Shown here in pieces: positions 1 to 9,949 of a stretch of DNA of 64,000 bases (position 1 is its first letter; the number at the start of each line of letters is the position of its first letter). The position numbers were made by a program, and so were the translations under genes. The notes beneath the pieces were generated by a model. The model was given only the letters and a program-made list of their open reading frames with translations, did no database searches and was not told where the DNA came from. Origin of the DNA: Rotaria sp. Silwood1 (taxonomy: Eukaryota; Rotifera; Eurotatoria; Philodinida; Philodinidae); the NCBI GenBank assembly GCA_905250075.1, contig CAJNOP010000142.1, positions 186,001-250,000 of the forward strand, given 5' to 3'.

Positions 1-1580
1 AATTTATCATCACTATACTAATTGATTTATAAAAACAAATTATTATATGTTCTGATAGCCTGTGAAATTCTCTATCACTCTGAATAATTGCTTTTTTCTC
101 GCATCAGTTTATTTAGATAGTATGTTCAATCCAACAAAGCTGCTTTGCAAGAACATAAAAATATCGAATTTTTTGCTGCATTTTCACTTTTTTAGGAAAG
201 ATTATTATTACACTAGCGAGAACCCGTGCATACTGCACAGCTGTTTTGTCCTTTAACGCATGACCTCAGACATTTAACTTTTCATCCGGTAAAATACATA
301 CAGATACTCTATATTATGTATATAGACAGATAGTCCTACGGCCTCATACTCTCATATCGCACATATGTTTATAGGCAATGTAACCTTCGACCTTATAGCC
401 TTATATTCCCTGCAACCGTATCTCCATATTGCCTTACTCCCTTCAGAGCCTATCGGTATCACAATATAATAGCCCTTGATGACCAATCAGTATCCCGCTA
501 GGATAGCCCTTGAGGACCTATGAGTAACCCATAGGATAGCCCTTGGGGGCCAATGGATACCTCCATATAATAGGTCTTGGAGACCTATGGGTACGCCCAT
601 AGGATAGTCCGTGAGGACCTATAGGTACCACTATAGGATAGCCCTTGGGGACCTATAGGTACCCCCATAGGATACCTCTTGAGAACTTATGGGTAGCCCC
701 CTAGGATAGCCCTGTAGGACCTATGGGTACCCTCTTAGGATAGCTCTGGAGGACCTATGGGTACCCTTTTAGGATAGCCCTTGAGGACCTATAGGTACCC
801 CATAGGATAGCCCTTGAGGATCTATAAGTACCCCATAAAATAGCCCCTGGAGATCTCTCCATTAGAGTCTTATTTGACCTTTGACCTTTGACTCGACACA
901 GAGAAACACACAGACACACACACTGAACATTATATATAGATTATGAATATATTTGTATAAAATTATTTATAGATTCTGATAGCCTCTGTAATTCTCTATC
1001 AACCAACATAGTTAGGCCTTTTCTTAAACTTATTTGCTGAAGAATAAGTCGAGAATAAATAAGGCTCCCTTGAAGGAGTTCAAATAATTAGACTTTTGAA
1101 ACAAAATCTTAAGATGATCGAGAACATGACGCACTATCAAGACATATATCACTTCTTCTAAAACTTCTTTTTTTATTGATAATAAATCTTGAATACAAAA
1201 AAGTGGTATTAATAAAAGAAAACACATTTGCTGGTGCTCATCTAAGAGGTTATCTGTTTAATAATAGAACTATTCTTCAATAAAAAACTTGAAGACAAGA
1301 GACAAATACGTAGGGTGATAGAGAACTACAACGTCTATCAGATTATATGGCTTCCTTGATAAACATTAGTTGCCATAATAATAATTATTGGAGAAAAACA
1401 TTACAAGAAATAAATTTCTGTTCTTACAAAGTCGATACAGCTTTGTTGCATTGAACATACTATCTAAATAAACTGATGCGAGAAAAAAGGCAATTATTCA
1501 GAGTGATAGAGAATTTCACAGGCTATCAGAACATATAATAATTTGTTTTTATAAATCAATTAGTATAGTGATGATAAATT
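1..1580. mobile_element. Foldback DNA element with inverted arms of about 155 bp
   Basis: Bases 1-155 are repeated in inverted orientation at about 1426-1580 with very few differences; both arms carry GATAGCCTGTGAAATTCTC and CTCGCATCAGTTTATTTAG. The space between holds a 33-bp minisatellite (470-855) and no coding sequence. A short motif like GATAGAGAACT recurs in both orientations near 80, 1000, 1315, 1510 and 1705, so the subterminal region looks built from one motif. The match runs to the first base of the window, so the true left end and any target duplication lie outside or cannot be told. The structure is that of a non-autonomous foldback or MITE-like element; the superfamily is unknown. 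Confidence 0.75.
470..855. repeat. 33-bp minisatellite, about 11 degenerate copies
   Basis: Consensus read by eye: GGATAGCCCTTGAGGACC followed by TATGGGTACCCCCATA. Copies differ by point changes and small indels. Each unit contains the near-palindrome GGGTACCCCCATAGGATAGCC-like core. The same unit family reappears at 15190-15595. Confidence 0.85.
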
Positions 1581-1785
1581 TGAAAAATAAAGTGAGAAGA
1601 TGGTAAAAAAAATGCTTTGAGTTAGAATCTAATCATGAAAGTGTCTTCATTGCATTGAACTTACTTTTTAGTGAATGAATTCCAGTCGAAGATGTTAGTA
1701 TACAGAATGATAGAGAACTCCAAGCGCAATTGGAATATGAGATTAGTTTTATAAAAGCATATCATTATAATGAAAATATATTTAA

Positions 1786-2028
1786 CCCTTTGAGGACGGG
1801 ATTACTTTTCAAAAAGATCACGTCCTCGAAACTTCGAAATAATATCTCTGCTAGAAAGAAGGTGTATCAGGATACAATACATATGGTGGTATAGCATCAC
1901 ATCGGTGGTGAAGAGTCCATAGTCTGCACTAAATGTAGATCACCGCTATATAATGAGAGACATATTCAAGTGCGTTACAAGTCGATAGAGAGCCGTTGCC
2001 TATATATAGGCTTCCCGTCCTCAAAGGG
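1786..2028. mobile_element. PiggyBac-type MITE, 243 bp
   Basis: The left end reads CCCTTTGAGGACGGGA and the right end is its reverse complement, TCCCGTCCTCAAAGGG. Both ends are flanked by TTAA (1782-1785 and 2029-2032), the target duplication used by piggyBac-superfamily elements. There is no coding capacity inside. It lies about 80 bp upstream of the transporter start at 2111, so it may sit in or next to that gene's promoter. The superfamily is inferred from the TTAA duplication and the terminal CCC. Confidence 0.85.
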
Positions 2029-2110
2029 TTAAAGATGCCAGTACAACTATATTTACTTCCGAGGATATATATATATATTACGAAAAAGTTCTGCCTATAG
2101 AAGATTGAAA

Positions 2111-4835
2111 ATGGCCAACCAAGGACCATTTGCGATGATGATACAAGAAGAAGAAATAGTTCAATACCAACGTGCCGTATTTCGGCTCGTTCGTAAGCTT
2201 GATCGACGACTTCTTCCATTTTTGGCATTCCTCGAGATTTCTAGATTTGGCTTTCAAGTTGCCATAGGTATTATTCTAATACGTTTCAAGCATATTCCAA
2301 AAAAGATTTTCAAATGTTTACAGGTCATGGCCTGCTTACTGCTTTCAAATGTGATCTGAATTTGACCACAGAGGAAAATAACTGGGCGACATCAGCCTTT
2401 TTTATTGCATATGTAAGTTTCTTCTTGGTGTTTTCCTCCTCCAATGGAAAAACGACTCAGTCTGCTTTTGAGCAATTTTATTCAAAAAAATCATACGTAT
2501 ATTAATCTGTAGCTAACCTTCGCAATTCCGAGCAGTTTAATATTGCGCTTGCTTGGTGCGACACGTTATTTATCACTAAGTTTAATTTCATGGGGCGCAA
2601 TTACGATTGGCATGGCTTTTGTAACAAATGCTCGTCAACTGATCGTTCTTCGATTTCTTCTCGTAAGTCAATCAAAGATTTAACAATAGATATCTTAAGA
2701 CATATTGTCAATCAAGGGCATGGTTATAGCTGGCTATTTTCCAGGCATCATCACTTATTTTTCCTTATGGTATCCAAAACGAGAACAAATCATGAGAATT
2801 GCTATATTTTGTACTGCCACATTCGGCTCGGGAGCACTCGTTGGCATTCTGGTAATTATGTCAATCGCAATCGTAAGCCTGCTAATTGACAATAGTTTTT
2901 TAGGCGTATGCAAGCAGCAAAATGAACGGCGTTGCCAATTTGAAAAGTTGGCAATGGCTCTTTTTGCTCCCAGGACTGCCTGTCATCCCAGTAGGTATTG
3001 TCACTTATCTCGCTCTTGGCAATATACCTGAAACTGTCCAATGTAAGACTAAATAGAAGAACATTCTTAAAAATATTTATTCATTCACATTCACATCAGG
3101 GTTAGATAATTGTGAGAAAGACTTTCTTACAAACCTCCTTCGACATGATGCAGGTGTGGCGAATAGTGAGCGAGCATCGGACTCGTTGATATCATGGCGA
3201 CAAGTGTGGTATGTGTTTGTCGATTGGCGAATGTATCTGTATGCTACTATAAGTATCGGCGATTTGGGTGGCATAAAATGTCTTATGACATCTTTGCCGT
3301 CCATGATGAAGGGTTTAGATTACTCTATCGAAGAAGCACACTTAATGACAATACTTCCATATGTTATCAGTTGCTTAGCTATACTGTTGGGTGGCTATTC
3401 ATCGTCACGTCGTAACGAACATGGTTTCCATCATGTTTTTTTTCTATGCATTGGTCTACTCGGTTTCATATTGATGATAAATCTTGAACATCGGAGCAAA
3501 GTAGCCGTGTATGTCAGTGTTTGTATTGCTTGTTGTGGAACGTTCTCAGCACTCTCTATCCTTTGGTCGTGGTTCACAAATAATGTGGGAGGTAACACAA
3601 AGCGGACCGTAGCTGTCGGTATGATGTCGGGTATTGGACAGATAGGCGCCATCATACAGCCTCAGGTGAGGAAGGACTTGTCATCTGACGACGGAGTCCA
3701 TCCAACTGTGAACCGTCGTTTGAGCTCATATGTTGCTCATAGGTACGGCTCATAAGTTAGATAAAAATCGTAAAAGTGTTCGTGCTATAAGGTCTTTCCT
3801 CTCGAGTTATGGCTAGTTTTAGAGCTGTACCGCTCACGTGAGGGGCGGTCGCTCACGCTCATATGAGCGCACATGCGCGTGAGCGGTACAGCCCTAGTCA
3901 TATGAGCATGAGCGTAGGGCTGTACCACTCACGCTCATGAGCGCTGATATGAGCGTGAGCGAAAAAGCGCTCACGCTCATGTGCGCTCATATGAACGTGA
4001 GCGACCACCCCTCACGTGAGCATCAGCGTCAGCGAAAAAACGCTCACGCTCATATGAGCGCTCATGAGCGTGAGCGGTACAGCCCTAGCCTAGTTTTTCT
4101 GAATTTTCAGCCTATTACAAGGCATTATGAGAAAAACCGCATCAAGGAGTTTTCGCGTGAAAATTTCCCCAATACTAGACATCATGGTCCTTATCATATC
4201 TTGAAAATTCCAGCACAAACGAATGTTTCTGTTTCGAGATAACATGTTTTCCAAAACCAGTACTTTATTGCAAAAGCTCTAAAAATAGTCGATTTTTGAG
4301 GTATTCTATATCGTAGGACAAAGTAATCCGTTTCAGCTGAAACTTGCAGCATATAACAAGGACCATGATGTCTATTCTTGGAAAAATTTTCAGGTGGAAA
4401 ACTCTTTGTTGCGATTTTTCTCATAATATCTTGTGATACGCTGAAAATTCAGTAAAATAACCGTAACATGAGAGGAAAAGTCTCATGGCACTAACCCTTT
4501 TATGGCTTTATCTAACTTATGAGCCCTACCTACGAGCAAAGTATGAGCTCAAATGGTGTTTATCAGTTAGATGAGTTTCTTTGTGAGCGTTCAATTCAAT
4601 GATAGGTCCTTTTGCCATACAGGTGCAACGTGTGGAAGACAAATTAGTATCTCGACAAGACCACATCATCGCCATTGGTTTCCTAGTCGGTGCACTCATT
4701 ATGACTTTGATTCTACGCATCTGCCTGATGATGGAAAATCGTCGACGAGAGTATCTGTCAAACGACGATTATAATCGTGAAGCAACTATTGAAGAGCCTT
4801 GTGATTGGGTAAATATTGAAGATATATTTGCGTAG
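2111..4835 (+). CDS. MFS transporter, anion:cation symporter (allantoate/nicotinate permease-like) family, 7 exons
   Basis: Exons: 2111-2267, 2324-2412, 2513-2662, 2717-2851, 2904-3042, 3100-3665, 4623-4835; in-frame joins give about 482 residues, normal for the family. Visible family signatures: N-terminal RKLDRRLLPFLAFLEISRFG, AIPSSLILRLLGATRYLSLS in helix 2-3, AGYFPGIITYFSLWYPKREQ before helix 5, KMNGVANLKSWQWLFLLPGL before helix 6, and the tail RICLMMENRRRE. Members import small organic anions (allantoate, nicotinate, phthalate and others) at the plasma membrane; the substrate here cannot be told. The family is best known from fungi and bacteria, so horizontal acquisition is plausible. 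The ATG at 2111 is the first in frame. Introns 1-5 are short (52-100 bp), but intron 6 is 957 bp because it holds a foldback element. Splice phases are consistent throughout, so the gene may still be functional. A decayed paralogue lies at 7688-9020. Confidence 0.85.
3719..4557. mobile_element. Foldback element inside the last intron of the transporter
   Basis: The left end TTGAGCTCATATGTTGCTC, continuing AGGTACGGCTCATAAGTTAG, is matched in inverted orientation at 4557-4505. A second nested inverted repeat pairs about 4090-4200 with 4345-4455 (TCTGAATTTTCAGC and its complement). Between the arms, 3830-4085 is an array of GCTCACGCTCATATGAGCG-type palindromes. No target duplication is clear and no protein is encoded. 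It lies wholly within the intron, between the GT at 3666 and the AG at 4621-4622. Confidence 0.8.
3830..4085. repeat. Array of CGCTCACGCTCATATGAGCG palindromes
   Basis: Blocks of GAGCGTGAGCG and its complement alternate, often around CATATG or CATGAG centres, with GGTACAGCCCTAG between blocks. The array is strongly self-complementary and could form cruciforms or RNA hairpins in the pre-mRNA. It is part of the foldback element at 3719-4557. Confidence 0.8.
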
Positions 4836-5769
4836 AGAAATATTTTTCACTATTTTTAGCATCCCGATAACCGGTATGTGCTGTGAAACGAACGCAATTG
4901 TGCCATAAAACGCTGAAAATGTTTGATATTAGAGGTTGTTGGTGGGTGTCGGGTGTCGGGTGTAAAGTATTGGTGTGGGTGGATGTTGGATGTGGGTGTG
5001 TAGGTGTTGGGTGTGGATTTGTAGGTGTGGGTGTGGGCGTGCGTAAGTGAATAAAAGATATCTACACCCAGACTCGCAGCCTTATCTACACCCACACCGT
5101 TGCGGCTACACTAACTCAAACTCCACGACCTAACCAATTACATCCACGCTCAGCACCCACCATTGTACTAATGTACCTTTTCTTTATTAAAAAAATCATG
5201 CAACTGTTCTAATGTGAGAGAGCCGACTTTAACCATATGTTAACAACTTTAGCCATGAAATTGTTTTATTTTCTAAGCATCTAAGATAATGCTTTTCATA
5301 AGAAATAATGTCGCTGTGATTATTTAGAAATATCCTCTTATTTCAAAATGGCTACAGATCTCATTATTTTTTATAGAGATGATTCAAACGTAACTCCTGT
5401 GTACTTGAGCATAAAACCTAGAAGTATAATTAAATCTACAAGGACAATCCAATCTAGTCAATTTTAAAACGATCATTGATTTCGAGGTGATTCTATACGA
5501 ATATGGTTATATGCATTGAGTGTGATGCTTGCACTATTTTGTTGCTCGATATGGAAATTTTGATTGTTAGCTGCTTTTCGAAAGTATTTTTAATCGGCTC
5601 TTTTTCGAATTAGAAATAAAACGAAAAGTTGCATCTTTGAGTAACAGTTTTTGTCAATCTCGTTTGACTGATTGTTCTTATAATGACAACAAATATCATA
5701 GCAATTTTATTTTCAACTGAGACAGCACGTTTTAAATGTTGCACACAAGTTCTGGAGCATAGATGTCTA
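4836..5769. other. Intergenic stretch between transporter and ADP-ribosyltransferase
   Basis: The only recognisable item is the telomere-like G/C-strand element at 4938-5140. The rest is AT-rich, with no conserved open frame. The two flanking genes converge here, so 3' ends and polyadenylation signals are expected. Confidence 0.6.
4938..5140. repeat. Telomere-like inverted element, largest copy
   Basis: About 100 bp of GGTGTGGGTGTGGG/GGTGTCGG-type sequence is followed, after a short spacer, by C-rich ACACCCACACC blocks. It resembles TGTGGG telomeric repeats turned back on themselves. It is the longest of about ten such elements in the window. Confidence 0.8.
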
Positions 5770-6945
5770 TTATCGCAGATTTGATACATACGATGGGATA
5801 ATTTTTATATGGACCATCTGTCGCCCTGAAATATCATCCAACTCGACTTTGGTCACTCGAAATCTTGTTCCAGGTTTTAATAAGATTTCTCGTTCACTCT
5901 CAAAATATGTATTTGTGTCTAAATCAGTATATTGATCCATGGATAAATGGCGTTCAATTTCGATGATGTACAAAGTATTCAATCCAAAGTATTCGGCAAC
6001 AATGCGATCGGCTGAAGTCGAAACGAATGAAAGCCATTTGAAATATTCTTCTTTTCGCCCAACTGCTTGTCGATATTCTTCAATCATTTTATGTGGAACA
6101 CTATCACCTCGGTATACAGTCATCGAATGAGATTTGTTTCGATGAGGCAGTTCCAGAAGATGATGACCATGAATATGACGACCAATACAATTATAAACAA
6201 GATAACAGTAGGGGCCTAGTGTATCAAGCTTCGTTCGATCATCGTCACGTAATGCAGTATTAACAGTACGAAAGAGATAACATTGTTTTGTATATAGTTT
6301 TATACAACAATCTTGCAATTTTTTCATTCTTTTCTTTTCATTCATCTTAGAAGATTCATCTTTAGCCGAATTCAAAATACGTACAATATCGTTGACAATA
6401 TATTCTGGTTCCTTACGACCTTCATATTTTAAACCGTTGATAAGAGCAGGAAAGATATAATTAAATTTCACATCAAGTTTTCCATTAGTAAATTTCAGTA
6501 ACCAATCACGAACAAATTGTGAACCATGATAAGCTGTATCAACACCAGTACTACATTGTAAAGTCGTATTCAATGGGAAGGATAATCTTTCGCAACGAGT
6601 GGGGTCAAGTTTTGTCTTTCTCTCGATCTCTCTAAATACAGTCATTGGACATCGTCGAATAGGCCGGCGGCACTTTGGATCTTCTATGCACACTTCTAAC
6701 AGCTCTATGAAATCAATGCGGTAAGTGTCATTGATAAACGTTTCTTGAAAACCATTTCTAAAGGCATTTTCCAAAGATGATGATATTTCAGTCGGGTACG
6801 GAATCCATTCGGCAGCTTGAGCAGTATCTGATAGATTTCTATATGTATGAAATAACCAAATAATTTCAGTTTCTGATGGTGGCTGAGAAATTTGGCGAAC
6901 AGAAATCAATTTTACTGATGAGTCCATGCTGACGTTCGATTCCAA
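5770..6945 (-). CDS. WWE domain + mono-ADP-ribosyltransferase (R-S-E class)
   Basis: Single exon, 391 residues. Residues about 25-98 look like a WWE domain: AEWIPYPTEISSSLENAFRN, then YRIDFIELLEVC, and the closing RRPIRR; WWE domains bind ADP-ribose polymers or iso-ADP-ribose. The C-terminal half is an arginine-type ADP-ribosyltransferase: VYRGD with Arg279, SFVSTS at about 307-311, and ESERE with Glu349 and Glu351 giving the E-x-E catalytic pair. The expected reaction is transfer of ADP-ribose from NAD+ to a protein side chain; the target is unknown. There is no signal peptide or membrane anchor, unlike vertebrate ecto-ARTs, so a cytosolic or nuclear site is likely. The catalytic residues are present, so it appears intact. 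I recall this class as multicopy in bdelloids, but copy number was not checked here. Confidence 0.85.
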   Translation of the reverse strand: MESNVSMDSSVKLISVRQISQPPSETEIIWLFHTYRNLSDTAQAAEWIPYPTEISSSLENAFRNGFQETFINDTYRIDFIELLEVCIEDPKCRRPIRRCPMTVFREIERKTKLDPTRCERLSFPLNTTLQCSTGVDTAYHGSQFVRDWLLKFTNGKLDVKFNYIFPALINGLKYEGRKEPEYIVNDIVRILNSAKDESSKMNEKKRMKKLQDCCIKLYTKQCYLFRTVNTALRDDDRTKLDTLGPYCYLVYNCIGRHIHGHHLLELPHRNKSHSMTVYRGDSVPHKMIEEYRQAVGRKEEYFKWLSFVSTSADRIVAEYFGLNTLYIIEIERHLSMDQYTDLDTNTYFESEREILLKPGTRFRVTKVELDDISGRQMVHIKIIPSYVSNLR

Positions 6946-7687
6946 ACACTCAAGATTTAGTTAAGAAAACTTGTTTTGTAAAGATAGAAATTTTGCTTGA
7001 TTAATGCATCATTTGTAAATCAACACGATGACTTAAAACTTTCTAAAATAAACATTAGTTAATCTAGAAAAGAACATTCATAACAATTTGTATCTTTCGA
7101 ATTCAAAAATCATCCACACTAGCATTATATTCTTGTCTTCAAATCCTTCAATACAATGTACGGCTAATCTCCGTGTATTATTAATATTTTTCGTACAAAG
7201 GCAGAGGTTTTTTGAATCATGCCTAAATAGCAAAAAACATTCTTATTCTTTCTCGATATGCACCTATAATGCAGGTGAAATGAAATGCTGAATAAATACA
7301 TTCTCTTAGTTGCTAATTGGCATGTGCTTATTTAATTAGTGAAAGCAAATATTTGGAAATATACAAAATCAGAAGTTTCTTCGTCTTATCTTTTGGTTTT
7401 ATATAATAATAGAACCCAAATTAATATAAACGATGGAATCCAAAGCAAAATTGAATATGCAGTCAAACATTTATCTATCGTTTCGAAATCCTAATTTGCT
7501 TTTGAAAAATAACATTTCCACGAGTACGCTTGATGGTGTTTTTATTTCAAATAAATGGTTATTATATTTTTTCAAAAAAGATTTGCCTTGTACTCTTCTC
7601 ATCTTCATAGCATAAAATGACATTCGATGCTTTTACGTATTCAACTTATGTTATAGTACGTACCGGACGTCCAGATCCTAAATATGC
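6946..7687. other. Intergenic, nothing recognised
   Basis: AT-rich sequence with only short open frames of biased composition. It should contain the promoter of the minus-strand ADP-ribosyltransferase near 6950-7050, but no clear motif is seen. Confidence 0.5.
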
Positions 7688-9020
7688 TTAAAAAATATTT
7701 TTGTTTTCCAGCATAATATCAACTCTCCCTTTATCGCATGGTTCTGCAATCGCGACGTCTCTATCATATTCATCGCGTGAAAAATGTTCTCGCCGTTGAT
7801 TTTCTCTAATCAAACTCTTGCGTAAAATAATAGTGCTTATTAAAGCAAGCATCACTGCTCCAGTAAACATTGAATGTCTTCGTTGATAAGTCGACTTATC
7901 AATTTCACGATAGATCTAAACGAAAAAAGATTCTTTTTTCTTAGTTATCATGCTTGAACTACACAACTTAAGTTCTTAAGAGAGTGTTCATGAGAGGATC
8001 GAATACAAGAAACACTCGGTAATTTTTTTTTCCTTTGTTTTGTTGTGCTGAGTCAACACATCAATGTCTAAAACTATCGAGCTCAAAATTTTACATTCCA
8101 ATACCTTTTCTTTGAAAAGTTAGCCAATACCGACTTTTGGCACTATCGTACCTTTTTCGGAAAAAAAAAGAAAAAATTCTCTATAAAAGCTGTGCCAGGT
8201 TGTGTTGCAACAGATTATTCAAATTTTTCATGGTAGATATCAAAAGATAGAGAATTAAAAGCTGAGTAAATTAATCTACATGAATGCAATATAATGTTTT
8301 GCAACTCATGTTTTAAAAAGTGAACATGATCGAGTCAAAAGTCTTATTTTTGTTCAGTTAGAAAAACCAATTTATTTAGTGTAGTGTTTCAAAGTCAGAA
8401 TTCCTCAAGTTAAATCTTGGGTGTGGGTGTGAAAGTGTCAGACTTCTTGTAGCTTACAACAGCGTACACATCTACACCCTCAAAATGCAATATCAGATCT
8501 TAGATGTAGTGATTCTAGACAAATATGAAAACTAATTATTTGTGAAATACTTGTCAAGACTGCTCCGAAAATACAACTAATAATCGCCCCTCCAAAGAAG
8601 AGAGATATTCTCATCGTTTGCTCTGTTTTTCGATATCACAAAGAAAAATAAATAGTAATGTCAGGAAAATAAACTACTACGACAATTCTCTTTAATGTAC
8701 AGATCATAAAATCTCGTAATAACTCTATTTTTTGAATAACTTACGAGGAGAAGACGAACTGCGAATAGTTTTCTATTATTTTTTTTTACAAAAGCCTTAT
8801 CAAATATAGTAGCTCTCCGTAACATCATACTTAATGCTGAATAGCATTTTGCACCGAGATAACGTAGTAAAACAAAACTAGAAATTCCAAAGAGTATCTA
8901 CAAGAAAAACATAAAAGAACAAATATTCAATTGATAGGATTCACAAGCAAATGTAGACTGCTCTACTTTTCCTGAAAACAAAAGCGCCACTCATCTTCAA
9001 CCCTAATCTGAAACATAGAT
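7688..9020 (-). pseudogene. Decayed paralogue of the anion:cation symporter
   Basis: Three pieces match the gene at 2111-4835 in the right order. The last exon (7915-7688) encodes the final helix and tail with IRENQRREHFSRDEYDR and AIAEPCD, close to ENRRREYLSNDDYNRE and EEPCD of the intact gene; it begins after TTTAG, at the same phase as exon 7. About 8640-8540 encodes EQTMRISLFFGG, matching EQIMRIAIFCTA (exon 4). About 8890-8765 encodes SSFVLLRYLGAKCYSALSMM, matching SSLILRLLGATRYLSLSLIS (exon 3). The exons for the middle of the protein (loop with KMNGVA, helices 6-10) are not found between 7915 and 8540, and exon 3 is disrupted. An initiating exon was not located. Most likely an old tail-to-tail duplicate now being lost. 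Confidence 0.75.
8418..8482. repeat. Telomere-like inverted element
   Basis: G-rich TTGGGTGTGGGTGTGAAAG is followed about 40 bp later by C-rich TCTACACCCTC. It lies between exon remnants of the decayed transporter copy. Confidence 0.65.
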
Positions 9021-9949
9021 GCATTAAAGTCAATGGAATAAACAGAAGCCTTGATTACGTTTAGTTATAAGCTTTTTAAAAAAAGATCGGTCATCTTTGC
9101 CGGTTAGATAATACTTCCGATGAGTTGAATATTATTAGACAGATTCAGACGTTCGTGCAGTTTTGAATGTGAGATTAGAAATAGTATCTACGTCGTCAAG
9201 AAATATCCGATCTACAAGACTATTAAGTCTGCTAGTGTTACTGTTTTCAGAAAAGGAGTCAAACAAGCTGGATTGCTCTTAACTTCTGTGTAAAGTCTCA
9301 AGTGGCCTGACGATGAGTAAATATATGGTGCCGTAGTTTATATTAGTCTCTAGGGAATGATTTTTCGCCTCATTCTTCCCAAGGAAGCCATAGTAGGTAT
9401 AATGAACATAATGCACAATAAAGCCTTAATGGCCACTATTGCCATAGCGAACATCAAGAGAGACCCGGTATGACTCCTTCCGCAGTACACACGTCGACAA
9501 AGATTGCTTATACATATTTTAACCTCTTACTTCACATTCTATTGGTCGAAACAATATTGCTTGATGAAAAACATTGTTCCAAGTCATTGATTGAGTTTAG
9601 AAAATTCGCTGGTTTTCGAAAATCTATTTTGTTTCCGGAAAGTCGTATAAGGCATCATATGAAATGTTTTGTGTCAATACCTTTCAACCGCTATTAGATA
9701 AAAGATTTTAAACAAACTGTATAGCCTAATTGTTGCGACCCCTTCATTTATCTCAGTGTCATCGTTGTCATCTGCAGTATATTGTGTTCGACTATAACTT
9801 ACATAAGTCATGTAATACAAAGAGATTGTTCATCCCTCTTCTTCTAGTGATAAATCGAGATCAGTTTTAAAATAGTTATTTGAGTATGATCTATAAAAAA
9901 TGAAATGATAATAAACAGAAGAATCGCTAAGGAAAATCTTTGATACTTC
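9021..9949. other. Intergenic, nothing recognised
   Basis: AT-rich sequence. The longest open frame (9470-9697) has no recognisable motif and is not called. Confidence 0.5.
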
